In this document: piece after piece, positions 6,823 to 12,760 of the stretch
Numbering within the stretch: the stretch's first letter is position 1
How the letters are laid out: every line of letters starts with the position of its first letter
Assembly (NCBI GenBank): GCA_020846955.1
Contig: JADLCZ010000072.1
Location: 1 to 16,674 of the forward strand
Direction of reading: 5' to 3'
DNA length: 16,674 nt
Origin: Candidatus Nomurabacteria bacterium
GTDB lineage: Bacteria; Patescibacteriota; Minisyncoccia; Phycocordibacterales; UBA9973
The notes under the pieces: generated by a model
Databases searched by the model: none
What the model was told of the DNA's origin: nothing
The model's input: the letters and a program-made list of their open reading frames with translations, nothing else
Program-made: the position numbers and the translations under genes

Positions 6823-7545
6823 ATGAAAAAAATTATATTTCTAGATACAGAAACTACTGGCATAGATGATACAGATTTCCTTTGCCAATTAGCTTATAAA
6901 ACTGGTGATGAAATTTTCTGTGAACTTTTTAAACCACCTATCAAAATCTCTATTGAAGCAAGTTCTGTAACACATATTTCTAATAAAATGGTAGCCGATA
7001 AGCCAGCTTTTAAAGATAGCTCTGATTACAAAAGAATAAAAGAAATGCTAGAAGATACAGAAAACATTATGGTAGCTCATAATGCCAAATTTGATATTGG
7101 TATGATACAAAAAGAAGGTATTATTCCTACCAACACTATCTGTACACTTCGTGTAGCGAGATACCTCGATAAAGAGCACAAGATTCCTCAGCACAAACTC
7201 CAATATCTCCGATATTATCTCGAGATAGAAATAGAGGCCCAAGCTCATGACGCGCTTGGTGATGTAATGGTACTAGAGAAACTTTTTGAAAGATTGTTGA
7301 CTGCAATTAAAAAAGAGAAGAATTTGGATGACGAAGGTGCATTAAAAGAAATGATAGATATATCTTCCCGTCCGTCACTCATGCATTCATTCTCCTTCGG
7401 CAAACACAATGGCAAGACTGTAGAAGAAGTTGCCAAAAGCGACAGGAGCTACTTGGAATGGTTCTTAAATCAAAAAGAAACCCAGAGTCCCTACGACGAA
7501 GACTGGATTTATACTCTTAAGCATCATTTAGGTATGCTACAATAA
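6823..7545 (+). CDS. DnaQ-like DEDDh 3'-5' exonuclease with ExoX-type C-terminal domain
   Basis: A 240-aa exonuclease. Residues 1-165 form the RNase T/DnaQ fold with all acidic ligands: Asp8 and Glu10 in FLDTETTG, Asp91 in AHNAKFD, and His142 plus Asp147 in AHDALGD (DEDDh type). After a short linker, residues 188-215 (SFSFGKHNGKTVEEVAKSDRSY) form the small domain found at the C-terminus of exodeoxyribonuclease X-like and DUF3820 proteins. It probably trims DNA 3' ends in repair or proofreading; it could also act on RNA. The start is set at ATG 6823, where the fold begins (MKKIIFLDTE). The frame is open about 290 nt further upstream only as antisense to the yqeY-type gene. It is followed 4 nt later by rmuC. 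Confidence 0.93.
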   Translation: MKKIIFLDTETTGIDDTDFLCQLAYKTGDEIFCELFKPPIKISIEASSVTHISNKMVADKPAFKDSSDYKRIKEMLEDTENIMVAHNAKFDIGMIQKEGIIPTNTICTLRVARYLDKEHKIPQHKLQYLRYYLEIEIEAQAHDALGDVMVLEKLFERLLTAIKKEKNLDDEGALKEMIDISSRPSLMHSFSFGKHNGKTVEEVAKSDRSYLEWFLNQKETQSPYDEDWIYTLKHHLGMLQ

Positions 7546-7549
7546 TAAT

Positions 7550-8593
7550 ATGACTAATGTTTTATTTATAATAATTGCAGTACTCTTAGGCCTCGTAGTT
7601 GGCTACCTTTTTACACGTTCACGCAAAATGGAGAAGGCTGATGATACTGGATTGAAATTGATTTTGGCACAGATGAATGAGCTTGCTCGGACTGTCGACA
7701 ACAAGCTCCACGAATCCAACAAGCAGGTCAATGAATCTATGCGGTATCAATCAAGCGAAACTTCCCGAATTATCGGTGATATTACCGAGAAGATCACACG
7801 CCTCGACGAGACCAACAAGCAAGTCGTCTCTTTTGCCGACCAACTCAAAAGCTTGCAAGACATATTAAAGAATCCAAAACAGCGCGGAGTACTTGGCGAA
7901 TACTATCTGGAAACATTGTTGAAAAATGTCATGCCTCCTGGTAGCTACGAGATGCAATATGGATTTCCAGATGGCACTATTGTCGATGCAGTAGTATTTG
8001 TAAAAGACAAGATCATACCTATTGATTCCAAATTCTCGCTCGAGAATTATAATCGTATTGTAGAGACTAATGACAAAACAGAGAAAGATAGATTGGAGAA
8101 AATTTTTGTTAATGACCTGAAAATGCGAATCAGTGAGACTAGCAAATATATTCAACCCGATCAGAATACAATGGACTTCGCCTTTATGTTTATACCGCAC
8201 GAAGCAATCTACTATGATTTATTGATTAACAAAATCGGAGGACTCGTAGATGATAACGAGAATTTGATCCAGAGGGCGGCAAGCAAATACAAAGTCATTA
8301 TTGTGTCCCCTACATCATTCCTCGCCTACTTGCAGACAGTTCTCCAAGGACTCAAAGCTATGCAGATTGAAGAAAGTGCAAAAGATATAGTCAAACGCGT
8401 AGGAGAACTTACGAAGCATTTGAAATCATACGAGGACTATCACAACAAGCTCGGCAATTCGATCGGCACAGTTATCAACCACTATCAAGCCAGTCAAAAA
8501 GAATTCAAAAAAGTAGATAAAGATATAATGAAGATTACCGGCGAGAGCATAGAGCTTGAGCCTTTGTTACTGGAGAAAATAGACGAGGATTAA
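7550..8593 (+). CDS. rmuC: DNA recombination protein RmuC
   Basis: A 347-aa protein with an N-terminal membrane helix (about residues 4-20), then a polar coiled-coil region (about 25-110), then the RmuC domain. Signatures are KNPKQRGVLGEYYLETLLKN, a DGTIVDAVVFVKDKIIPIDSKFS stretch typical of the PD-(D/E)XK-like core (Asp and the DSK signature), and FMFIPHEAIYY followed by IIVSPTSFLAYLQTV. RmuC limits inversions at short inverted repeats in E. coli and is proposed to be a nuclease; recent reports also suggest an anti-plasmid/defence context for the family. Its ATG is 4 nt after the exonuclease stop, so the two nucleases form one unit. The stop codon TAA abuts the terminator. Confidence 0.95.
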   Translation: MTNVLFIIIAVLLGLVVGYLFTRSRKMEKADDTGLKLILAQMNELARTVDNKLHESNKQVNESMRYQSSETSRIIGDITEKITRLDETNKQVVSFADQLKSLQDILKNPKQRGVLGEYYLETLLKNVMPPGSYEMQYGFPDGTIVDAVVFVKDKIIPIDSKFSLENYNRIVETNDKTEKDRLEKIFVNDLKMRISETSKYIQPDQNTMDFAFMFIPHEAIYYDLLINKIGGLVDDNENLIQRAASKYKVIIVSPTSFLAYLQTVLQGLKAMQIEESAKDIVKRVGELTKHLKSYEDYHNKLGNSIGTVINHYQASQKEFKKVDKDIMKITGESIELEPLLLEKIDED

Positions 8594-8595
8594 AT

Positions 8596-8632
8596 AAACA
8601 AAACCCCCACCAAATTGGTGGGGGTTTTGTTT
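8596..8632. terminator. Strong bidirectional terminator
   Basis: A 16-bp perfect stem (8596-8611 with 8617-8632; core CCCCCACC/GGTGGGGG, A-rich outer left arm, T-rich right arm) with a 5-nt loop. It lies 3 nt after the rmuC stop and 6 nt before the convergent minus-strand stop, so it ends both transcripts. Confidence 0.95.
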
Positions 8633-8638
8633 ATATTT

Positions 8639-9028
8639 TTAGCAATATATTCCACGATTACAAAGTTGTCGATTATACATACCACCCCAATTATTATTTG
8701 GCTGGCCATAATTATCATAAGGAGAATAGTATCCATGATTAAAGGCACTTGGTTGTGGGTAAAGATAATTATTGTAATAAGCTGTATTGTAGCCATTGTA
8801 TCCGTACCCATAGCCACTACCATACATACCAGCACCACCATAATACATACCACCATAGTTATTGTACATTCCGTTGTTCATCCCTCCATAGTAGCCACCA
8901 TTACCAACCCCAACACCTATATAGAAATTATCTAATTGCCACTTGGCCTCGGATTCCTTAGGCACGAGAATAACGCCTAAACCTAGTATTAATATAAACA
9001 TTAATGAAATTGTTATATTTTTCTTCAT
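8639..9028 (-). CDS. Secreted Gly/Tyr/Asn-rich low-complexity protein
   Basis: A 129-aa protein of unknown function. It starts with a clear signal peptide (MKK, hydrophobic core ITISLMFILILGLGVILV, predicted cut after ESEA before KWQ). The mature part of about 100 residues is dominated by Gly, Tyr, Asn and Met, with repeated NNYGG, MYYGG, GYGYGYNGYN and NNY units. It ends with a two-Cys tail (QLCNRGIYC). Such compositions occur in secreted, surface-adhesive or amyloid-like proteins, but no family can be named. The promoter is close to consensus and the start codon lies at the predicted transcription start, so the mRNA is probably leaderless. It has its own terminator. High expression is inferred from the promoter. 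Confidence 0.85.
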   Translation of the reverse strand: MKKNITISLMFILILGLGVILVPKESEAKWQLDNFYIGVGVGNGGYYGGMNNGMYNNYGGMYYGGAGMYGSGYGYGYNGYNTAYYNNYLYPQPSAFNHGYYSPYDNYGQPNNNWGGMYNRQLCNRGIYC

Positions 9029-9036
9029 AATTTATA

Positions 9037-9064
9037 ATTATACTCTTTCTATAAATTTTGTCAA
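9037..9064 (-). promoter_or_regulatory. Consensus sigma70-type promoter, leaderless
   Basis: On the minus strand TTGACA (9064-9059), a 16-bp spacer, then TATAAT (9042-9037), and 8 nt to the ATG at 9028. Both hexamers are perfect. The -35 lies inside a repeated TTGACAAAATT unit that adjoins the inverted repeat at 9065-9135. Confidence 0.9.
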
Positions 9065-9135
9065 CCCCGTAGTGAATTTTGTCAATGCTCTATTCTATAT
9101 AGTGCATGGAAATTTTGGCAAAATCTACTACGGGG
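9065..9135. repeat. 71-bp inverted-repeat element between prs and the Gly/Tyr-rich gene
   Basis: The left arm CCCCGTAGTGAATTTTG (9065-9081) is the inverted complement of the right arm at 9119-9135 with 15 of 17 matching, around a 37-nt AT-rich loop. The unit AATTTTG(T/G)CAA occurs three times in direct orientation (about 9054-9064, 9075-9085 and 9111-9121). It may be a MITE-like relic, a binding site cluster or the prs 3' hairpin; no poly-U follows the right kind of stem, so a classic terminator is less likely. Confidence 0.7.
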
Positions 9136-9143
9136 TCAATATC

Positions 9144-10157
9144 CTATCCCTCGTGGTGGTGGACCAAAGACTGTAGAGATTCCAAGTCGTGAATATTTTT
9201 GATTACGCTTGAAAGGAGAGGGGCAAGTGGTATAACATCAAATTTATCTGGATAAGCGAGTACTGCTGGATTGTCGATTGAATCTGTAATAACAATTTTT
9301 TTTAAATAAGATTTGCCTAGTTTGTCTATTGCATCTTTGGAGAATATTCCATGTGGGGCCATTAGGTACACATCTTTTGCGCCTTCATTTTTTGCATCTT
9401 TCAATTTTTCGAGCGCTTTGAGCACTGTGCCTCCAGTATCGATCATGTCATCATAGATAATACAATCACGGTCTCGGTAATCACCCACAATGTGCAATAC
9501 TTCAGATTCCCCTGCTTTTACCCGGCGTTTATTGAGGAGGACATATTCTAGGTTCAATAAATAAGAGAAGTCATCAGTACTCTTGGCAGAGCCAACATCT
9601 GGTGCAACCATAATCGGAGCCTTGCCACCATTGTAATCTGCTCGTATTATATTGTTGTCTTTCAAGTAATTGATAAATAATTTGGCAGGATCAATATTCT
9701 CTACAATGCAGTGATTATCAAAGAATCCTTCAATCTGATCTGAATGCAACTTGACCACAACAACTCCATCTACTCCCACTGCTTTTTGGTAACAGTTAGC
9801 AATAACTTTGGCAGAAACTGACTTTCTTTTTGGACGGCCTTTTTTATTAGCCTCACGTCTGTCTTGCCTTTGGTATGGGAAAATTGTTTGTACTAGATAC
9901 ACCTTGATAGCACGAGCGCGCTTGGCTGCATCGATAAGGAGGAGTGATTCGACAAAATTGTCGTTGACATTGCCTGTGATTGATGTTTGGATTATAAATA
10001 CTTCTGATCCGGAAACTGTCTCTGTTATTTCGGCATCAATCTCTCCATTTGCAAATACTGTAATGTTGCGGGATGTTAATTCTATTCCTAACTTCTTTGC
10101 AATTTGCTCTGCAAGACTCACATGAGTTGAACCCGAAATAATAGCAATTTTTTTCAT
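9144..10157 (-). CDS. prs: Ribose-phosphate pyrophosphokinase (PRPP synthetase)
   Basis: Makes PRPP from ribose-5-phosphate and ATP for nucleotide, His and NAD synthesis. The protein is 337 aa, slightly longer than the usual 310-320. Motifs in order are FANGEID (35-41), FPYQRQDRR (93-101), the catalytic-site helix region KLHSDQIEGFF (136-146; most enzymes have DLHAGQIQGFF), APDVG (185-189) and the PRPP loop IIYDDMIDTGGT (233-244). The extra length lies partly in a basic insertion (ANKKGRPKRK, about 103-112) in the flexible loop before SAK. Stop is TAG. It is in the same direction as the acidic gene upstream but separated from it by hairpins, so it probably has its own promoter (AT-rich leader with TATTAT-like boxes, no clear -35). 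Confidence 0.96.
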   Translation of the reverse strand: MKKIAIISGSTHVSLAEQIAKKLGIELTSRNITVFANGEIDAEITETVSGSEVFIIQTSITGNVNDNFVESLLLIDAAKRARAIKVYLVQTIFPYQRQDRREANKKGRPKRKSVSAKVIANCYQKAVGVDGVVVVKLHSDQIEGFFDNHCIVENIDPAKLFINYLKDNNIIRADYNGGKAPIMVAPDVGSAKSTDDFSYLLNLEYVLLNKRRVKAGESEVLHIVGDYRDRDCIIYDDMIDTGGTVLKALEKLKDAKNEGAKDVYLMAPHGIFSKDAIDKLGKSYLKKIVITDSIDNPAVLAYPDKFDVIPLAPLLSSVIKNIHDLESLQSLVHHHEG

Positions 10158-10224
10158 AAAAAATATTTAATAATATTAGATTAATACCTAAAGGTTACCA
10201 ATAATGATGTGTTTAGTCAAATTG

Positions 10225-10258
10225 AAATCCCGGTAGCATTAATGCTGGCCCGGGATTT
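10225..10258. terminator. Long GC-rich hairpin between prs and the acidic gene
   Basis: A 9-bp perfect stem (AAATCCCGG, 10225-10233, with CCGGGATTT, 10250-10258) encloses a second palindrome AGCATTAATGCT (10235-10246). On the minus strand it lies after the acidic gene. The downstream T content is modest, so it is a probable terminator or transcript-end structure. Confidence 0.6.
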
Positions 10259-10267
10259 TCAAATTAT

Positions 10268-10284
10268 ATCACCAGAAAGGTGAT
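10268..10284 (-). terminator. Small hairpin after the acidic gene
   Basis: ATCACC (10268-10273) pairs with GGTGAT (10279-10284) around a 5-nt loop, directly after the stop codon of the acidic gene. It could add to the terminator at 10225-10258. Weak on its own. Confidence 0.35.
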
Positions 10285-10289
10285 TGAGG

Positions 10290-10508
10290 TTAGAGGTCAT
10301 CGTCCTCGTCTTCGGGGATTGTATCCTCATCCTCGTCGTAGAATTCATTATGATCGAGGACATTCTCTCCTCCTTCAATTTCCCAAGGTTTATGTACTGA
10401 GTGGTTTGAGGGTATGGGTGATTCATCGACTCCATCCTCAAATTCATCGTTTAGTAACATGCCCTCAATTAGTTCTTCATTTTCAGAGATAACTTTTTTT
10501 GTTTTCAT
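10290..10508 (-). CDS. Very acidic 72-aa protein (hypothetical)
   Basis: A 72-residue protein with a basic start (MKTKKVIS) and a strongly acidic remainder rich in Glu and Asp, ending YDEDEDTIPEDEDDD plus Leu. No Cys, no membrane segment, and probably largely disordered. I recognise no family; composition alone would fit a small regulatory or nucleic-acid-mimic protein, but this is not evidence of function. The gene is supported by a near-consensus promoter immediately upstream and by hairpins after the stop. The reading frame in this low-GC stretch is clean, and alternative frames in the same region are shadows. No ribosome binding site of the usual type is seen (A/T-rich leader of 17 nt). 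Confidence 0.7.
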   Translation of the reverse strand: MKTKKVISENEELIEGMLLNDEFEDGVDESPIPSNHSVHKPWEIEGGENVLDHNEFYDEDEDTIPEDEDDDL

Positions 10509-10525
10509 AAAAAATTTTTCTTTTT

Positions 10526-10553
10526 AGTATACCAATAGTAGGTAAGGAGTCAA
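10526..10553 (-). promoter_or_regulatory. Promoter of the acidic gene
   Basis: On the minus strand TTGACT (10553-10548), a 16-bp spacer, and TATACT (10531-10526), 17 nt before the ATG at 10508. The hexamers differ from consensus by one base each. Confidence 0.8.
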
Positions 10554-10568
10554 GCTTGCACACATAGA

Positions 10569-10594
10569 AAATCCCAAGCAGTTGGGATTTTTTT
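10569..10594. terminator. Terminator hairpin AAATCCCAA-GCAG-TTGGGATTT
   Basis: A 9-bp perfect stem (10569-10577 with 10582-10590), loop GCAG, followed by four more Ts on the plus strand and by TTTT-CTATG on the minus strand. No recognised plus-strand gene precedes it; on the minus strand it would end the possible microgene at 10614-10694. Confidence 0.75.
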
Positions 10595-10613
10595 CGCTGT
10601 GAGCTCACCGTAC

Positions 10614-10694
10614 CTACAATGGAACACCATTGAAAATATGATTATTAACTGGAATAATGTTTTTCAAAACTTTGATCTTGTTAGTTAAAGCCAT
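10614..10694 (-). CDS. Possible 26-aa leaderless microgene or small RNA
   Basis: The frame ATG (10694) to TAG (10614) encodes MALTNKIKVLKNIIPVNNHI plus FNGVPL, an amphipathic Lys/Ile/Val-rich peptide. A TATACT box (10706-10701) ends 6 nt before the ATG, the same spacing as in several leaderless genes of this window, and a terminator lies 20 nt after the stop. The last codons form a CAATGG/CCATTG hairpin (10617-10632), and a 10-bp palindrome GTGAGCTCAC (10599-10608) follows, so the transcript may instead be a structured small RNA. Peptide coding is unproven. Confidence 0.3.
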   Translation of the reverse strand: MALTNKIKVLKNIIPVNNHIFNGVPL

Positions 10695-10813
10695 AAACAG
10701 AGTATATTTTATCACACTTTTTCTTAAAAAGAATCACAGAGGATTACCTTAGAGTTTATAGAACAATAGATTATATAAAAGAGCATATACTAAACAAATG
10801 AGAATATTTAAGC

Positions 10814-10819
10814 TATAAT
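10814..10819 (+). promoter_or_regulatory. -10 box TATAAT of the 185-aa gene
   Basis: A perfect TATAAT ends 6 nt before the ATG at 10826, which predicts a leaderless mRNA. No clear -35 is seen, and the 130 nt upstream is AT-rich with no other feature. Confidence 0.65.
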
Positions 10820-10825
10820 CCTATT

Positions 10826-11383
10826 ATGTGGATTTGGGCGGTAGTTATTATTATTGCCGTTTGGTTAATAACCAAACGATCTCAAAAATCTAATCTTTCA
10901 CAAAACGAAGGAGGTTCTTCTTCTGCAATAAACGATAAAATTGAAGAAGATTTTGTCTTTAAGGTTCAAGGGGGGTTTGAAAAAAATCTAGAAAATACTT
11001 ATTTACCAGATGCGGTTAATTATAGAGATTTGTATATTTATAAATACTTGATGAAGAGTTGGTTTTCTGAACTTTCTGGAAAATATCGTTATGATGAATC
11101 AATGATACAAAAATTGAGAAAAGATTGGTTAGATTATATGGAAGCATTAGAGGATCGTGGCACGTATAGTTTTCTTTCATTAGAAGCTCAAACCGAAGAA
11201 CAAAGAGAGTCTTATAGAGAAAAACACATTGTTGCTTCAAGAAAGGCATTTGCCATTCAAGATGCTTTTGCTGTTGCTATTGGAAAAGGAGCAGTAAAAA
11301 AATTGGCTGATCTTCAAGAAAAAGATATTTTTGCATTTACAAGGGAAGGAGAACTTGCTTCAGATGAAGAATCTGAAAAATAG
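10826..11383 (+). CDS. Membrane-anchored 185-aa protein of unknown function
   Basis: One N-terminal hydrophobic helix (WIWAVVIIIAVWLIT, residues 2-16) is followed by a basic stop-transfer KRSQK and a Ser/Gly/Asn linker. A soluble domain of about 150 residues, rich in charged and aromatic residues and probably all helical, follows (YRDLYIYKYLMKSWFSEL, LRKDWLDYMEALEDRGTY). It ends in the acidic tail ASDEESEK. Topology is likely one pass with the soluble part in the cytoplasm, by the positive-inside rule. I do not recognise a family. Its stop (TAG) lies 9 nt from the stop of a convergent minus-strand gene with no hairpin between them, so the two transcripts probably overlap. Confidence 0.8.
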   Translation: MWIWAVVIIIAVWLITKRSQKSNLSQNEGGSSSAINDKIEEDFVFKVQGGFEKNLENTYLPDAVNYRDLYIYKYLMKSWFSELSGKYRYDESMIQKLRKDWLDYMEALEDRGTYSFLSLEAQTEEQRESYREKHIVASRKAFAIQDAFAVAIGKGAVKKLADLQEKDIFAFTREGELASDEESEK

Positions 11384-11392
11384 TTTGATTAT

Positions 11393-12016
11393 CTAAAATT
11401 TTTCAATAAATAATTCCCCAACAACTTTTGTGGTGTTTTTTTCTCCCCCTAACTCAAAACACCAATGGGGGCGGTTATTTATACCTATTATAGATAAGTT
11501 TTTTATCCAAAAATCAGCTGGTTTTTTGAGATTCATTATTTCTTCTATAAAGATATTAAACTTATTTTTTGTATTTTTAGGGAATATAAGCGGTTTATTT
11601 TGTAAAAAATAAAGTAAAAATGTTGTGATATTTTTCCAATTTTCGTAAATATTAAAAAGCTCTAATGGGAGTTCATTTTCTTGAAAGAGAAGTGTTAATT
11701 CTGATCTTAAATTAGAAAGTCCAATTATTTTTGATATCTGACTGACCATATCTGGACTTGTGGGATTCCAATTTGCTGACAATGTTTTTGTTATATCTCG
11801 AAATATGGATAAACTTATCTCTGACGGTCTGTCTAGATGAGTATGGACTATCCAATTACTATAAAACTCTATGGTTCTGTATTTAGAAATATGTTGATGG
11901 TTTTCGATTAAATGTCGTGCTTGCACCATAAGAAAAACAATATCTTGTTTTTCTATATAACCACCTTTTTCAGAAACTATATTCAACCACTCTTTTATAT
12001 GATCTTTTGCTGTCAT
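11393..12016 (-). CDS. Third gene of the ATPase-HEPN operon, 207 aa, unknown function
   Basis: A 207-residue cytoplasmic protein with no membrane segment. The N-terminal half contains VFLMVQARHLIENH and a striking patch YRTIEFYSNWIVHTHLDRP (about residues 46-64), in which a Trp, two His and an Asp-Arg pair look like conserved positions. The second half is Lys/Phe/Asn rich and ends GELFIEKF. I recognise the F..(D/N)W..H..L(D/S) flavour from unnamed proteins seen next to defence ATPases, but cannot name a family. It starts 6 nt after the HEPN-like gene and is probably cotranslated with it. By eye it is richer in A/T than the housekeeping genes to its left, consistent with transfer. Confidence 0.8.
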   Translation of the reverse strand: MTAKDHIKEWLNIVSEKGGYIEKQDIVFLMVQARHLIENHQHISKYRTIEFYSNWIVHTHLDRPSEISLSIFRDITKTLSANWNPTSPDMVSQISKIIGLSNLRSELTLLFQENELPLELFNIYENWKNITTFLLYFLQNKPLIFPKNTKNKFNIFIEEIMNLKKPADFWIKNLSIIGINNRPHWCFELGGEKNTTKVVGELFIEKF

Positions 12017-12022
12017 AGTAAT

Positions 12023-12751
12023 TTACTCACCATTTTCCCATTTTCTTTTAATTTCTTCTAGTCTTACTTTTTCACCCCTTTCAAGATTCTGAAATAAAAA
12101 TTCAGTACTTCTTATAGAATCTTTTTTTAGATGATCCCACATTGTTGAGGAACGATCAAAAGATTTAGAAAGTTTATTAAACATTTCTTGTATACCATCT
12201 ATGAGTTCTTCAACTTCATTGGGAACAAAGGTAACCTTAATCACTTCCATATCAGTATGAGCTAATTGCTTATCTCGAGTATCTTTTAGGTTGGCTATTA
12301 GAGTTTTATGTTTTTCGCAAAGTTGATTAAAATGGTCAATACTGCTCTGGTCTATTGGTAGATAATTCTCTGTTTCTGCTCCTATTTCTTGAAGGTGGGG
12401 ATACACACTTCGTAAAATATCTGGAGTAAAAAGCTCTTTATTATCTTGAATTTCTTTTATTAAAGCGTTAATACTTAAGGCTCTCGGATCTTTATCGAAA
12501 AATTTCATTAAACCGAGAATAAAAGTTTGTAAATGGCTTTGTTCTGTAGGTAAGAAAAATTCTTTGTATAGACTCATCAATTTAGCATTTTTATTTGCTA
12601 TATCCTCTCCAACTTCAGGAATAGAGCGAGAGAATGTTAGAGTTCTCCAGATATAGTATGACTCTACTACTACACACATCTCTTCGTGGCTCATTCTCAA
12701 AAAAAGAGACTGCACTTTTTGGAATTTTTCTTTTGCATTATTTTTATCCAT
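12023..12751 (-). CDS. HEPN-like protein, AbiU2 type (putative RNase effector)
   Basis: A 242-aa helical protein. The key motif is RDKQLAH (Arg159 to His165) inside LKDTRDKQLAHTD, an R-x5-H arrangement with an acidic residue after Arg, as in HEPN ribonucleases and in AbiU2-like abortive-infection proteins. The N-terminal helix pair (VESYYIWRTLTFSRSI) also fits that group. HEPN proteins typically cleave RNA (often tRNA or mRNA) after activation, so it could be the toxic arm of an abortive-infection system; this is inference. It follows the ATPase gene by 9 nt and precedes the 207-aa gene by 6 nt, and all three have the same AT-rich codon use. Alternatives: a non-catalytic HEPN scaffold or a HEPN of a toxin-antitoxin-like pair. 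Confidence 0.65.
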   Translation of the reverse strand: MDKNNAKEKFQKVQSLFLRMSHEEMCVVVESYYIWRTLTFSRSIPEVGEDIANKNAKLMSLYKEFFLPTEQSHLQTFILGLMKFFDKDPRALSINALIKEIQDNKELFTPDILRSVYPHLQEIGAETENYLPIDQSSIDHFNQLCEKHKTLIANLKDTRDKQLAHTDMEVIKVTFVPNEVEELIDGIQEMFNKLSKSFDRSSTMWDHLKKDSIRSTEFLFQNLERGEKVRLEEIKRKWENGE

Positions 12752-12760
12752 ATTTAGTAG

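Noticed and set aside
10225..10258. tRNA or structured riboswitch before prs
   Set aside because: It is a simple two-part palindrome without cloverleaf or conserved core; terminator is the simpler reading.
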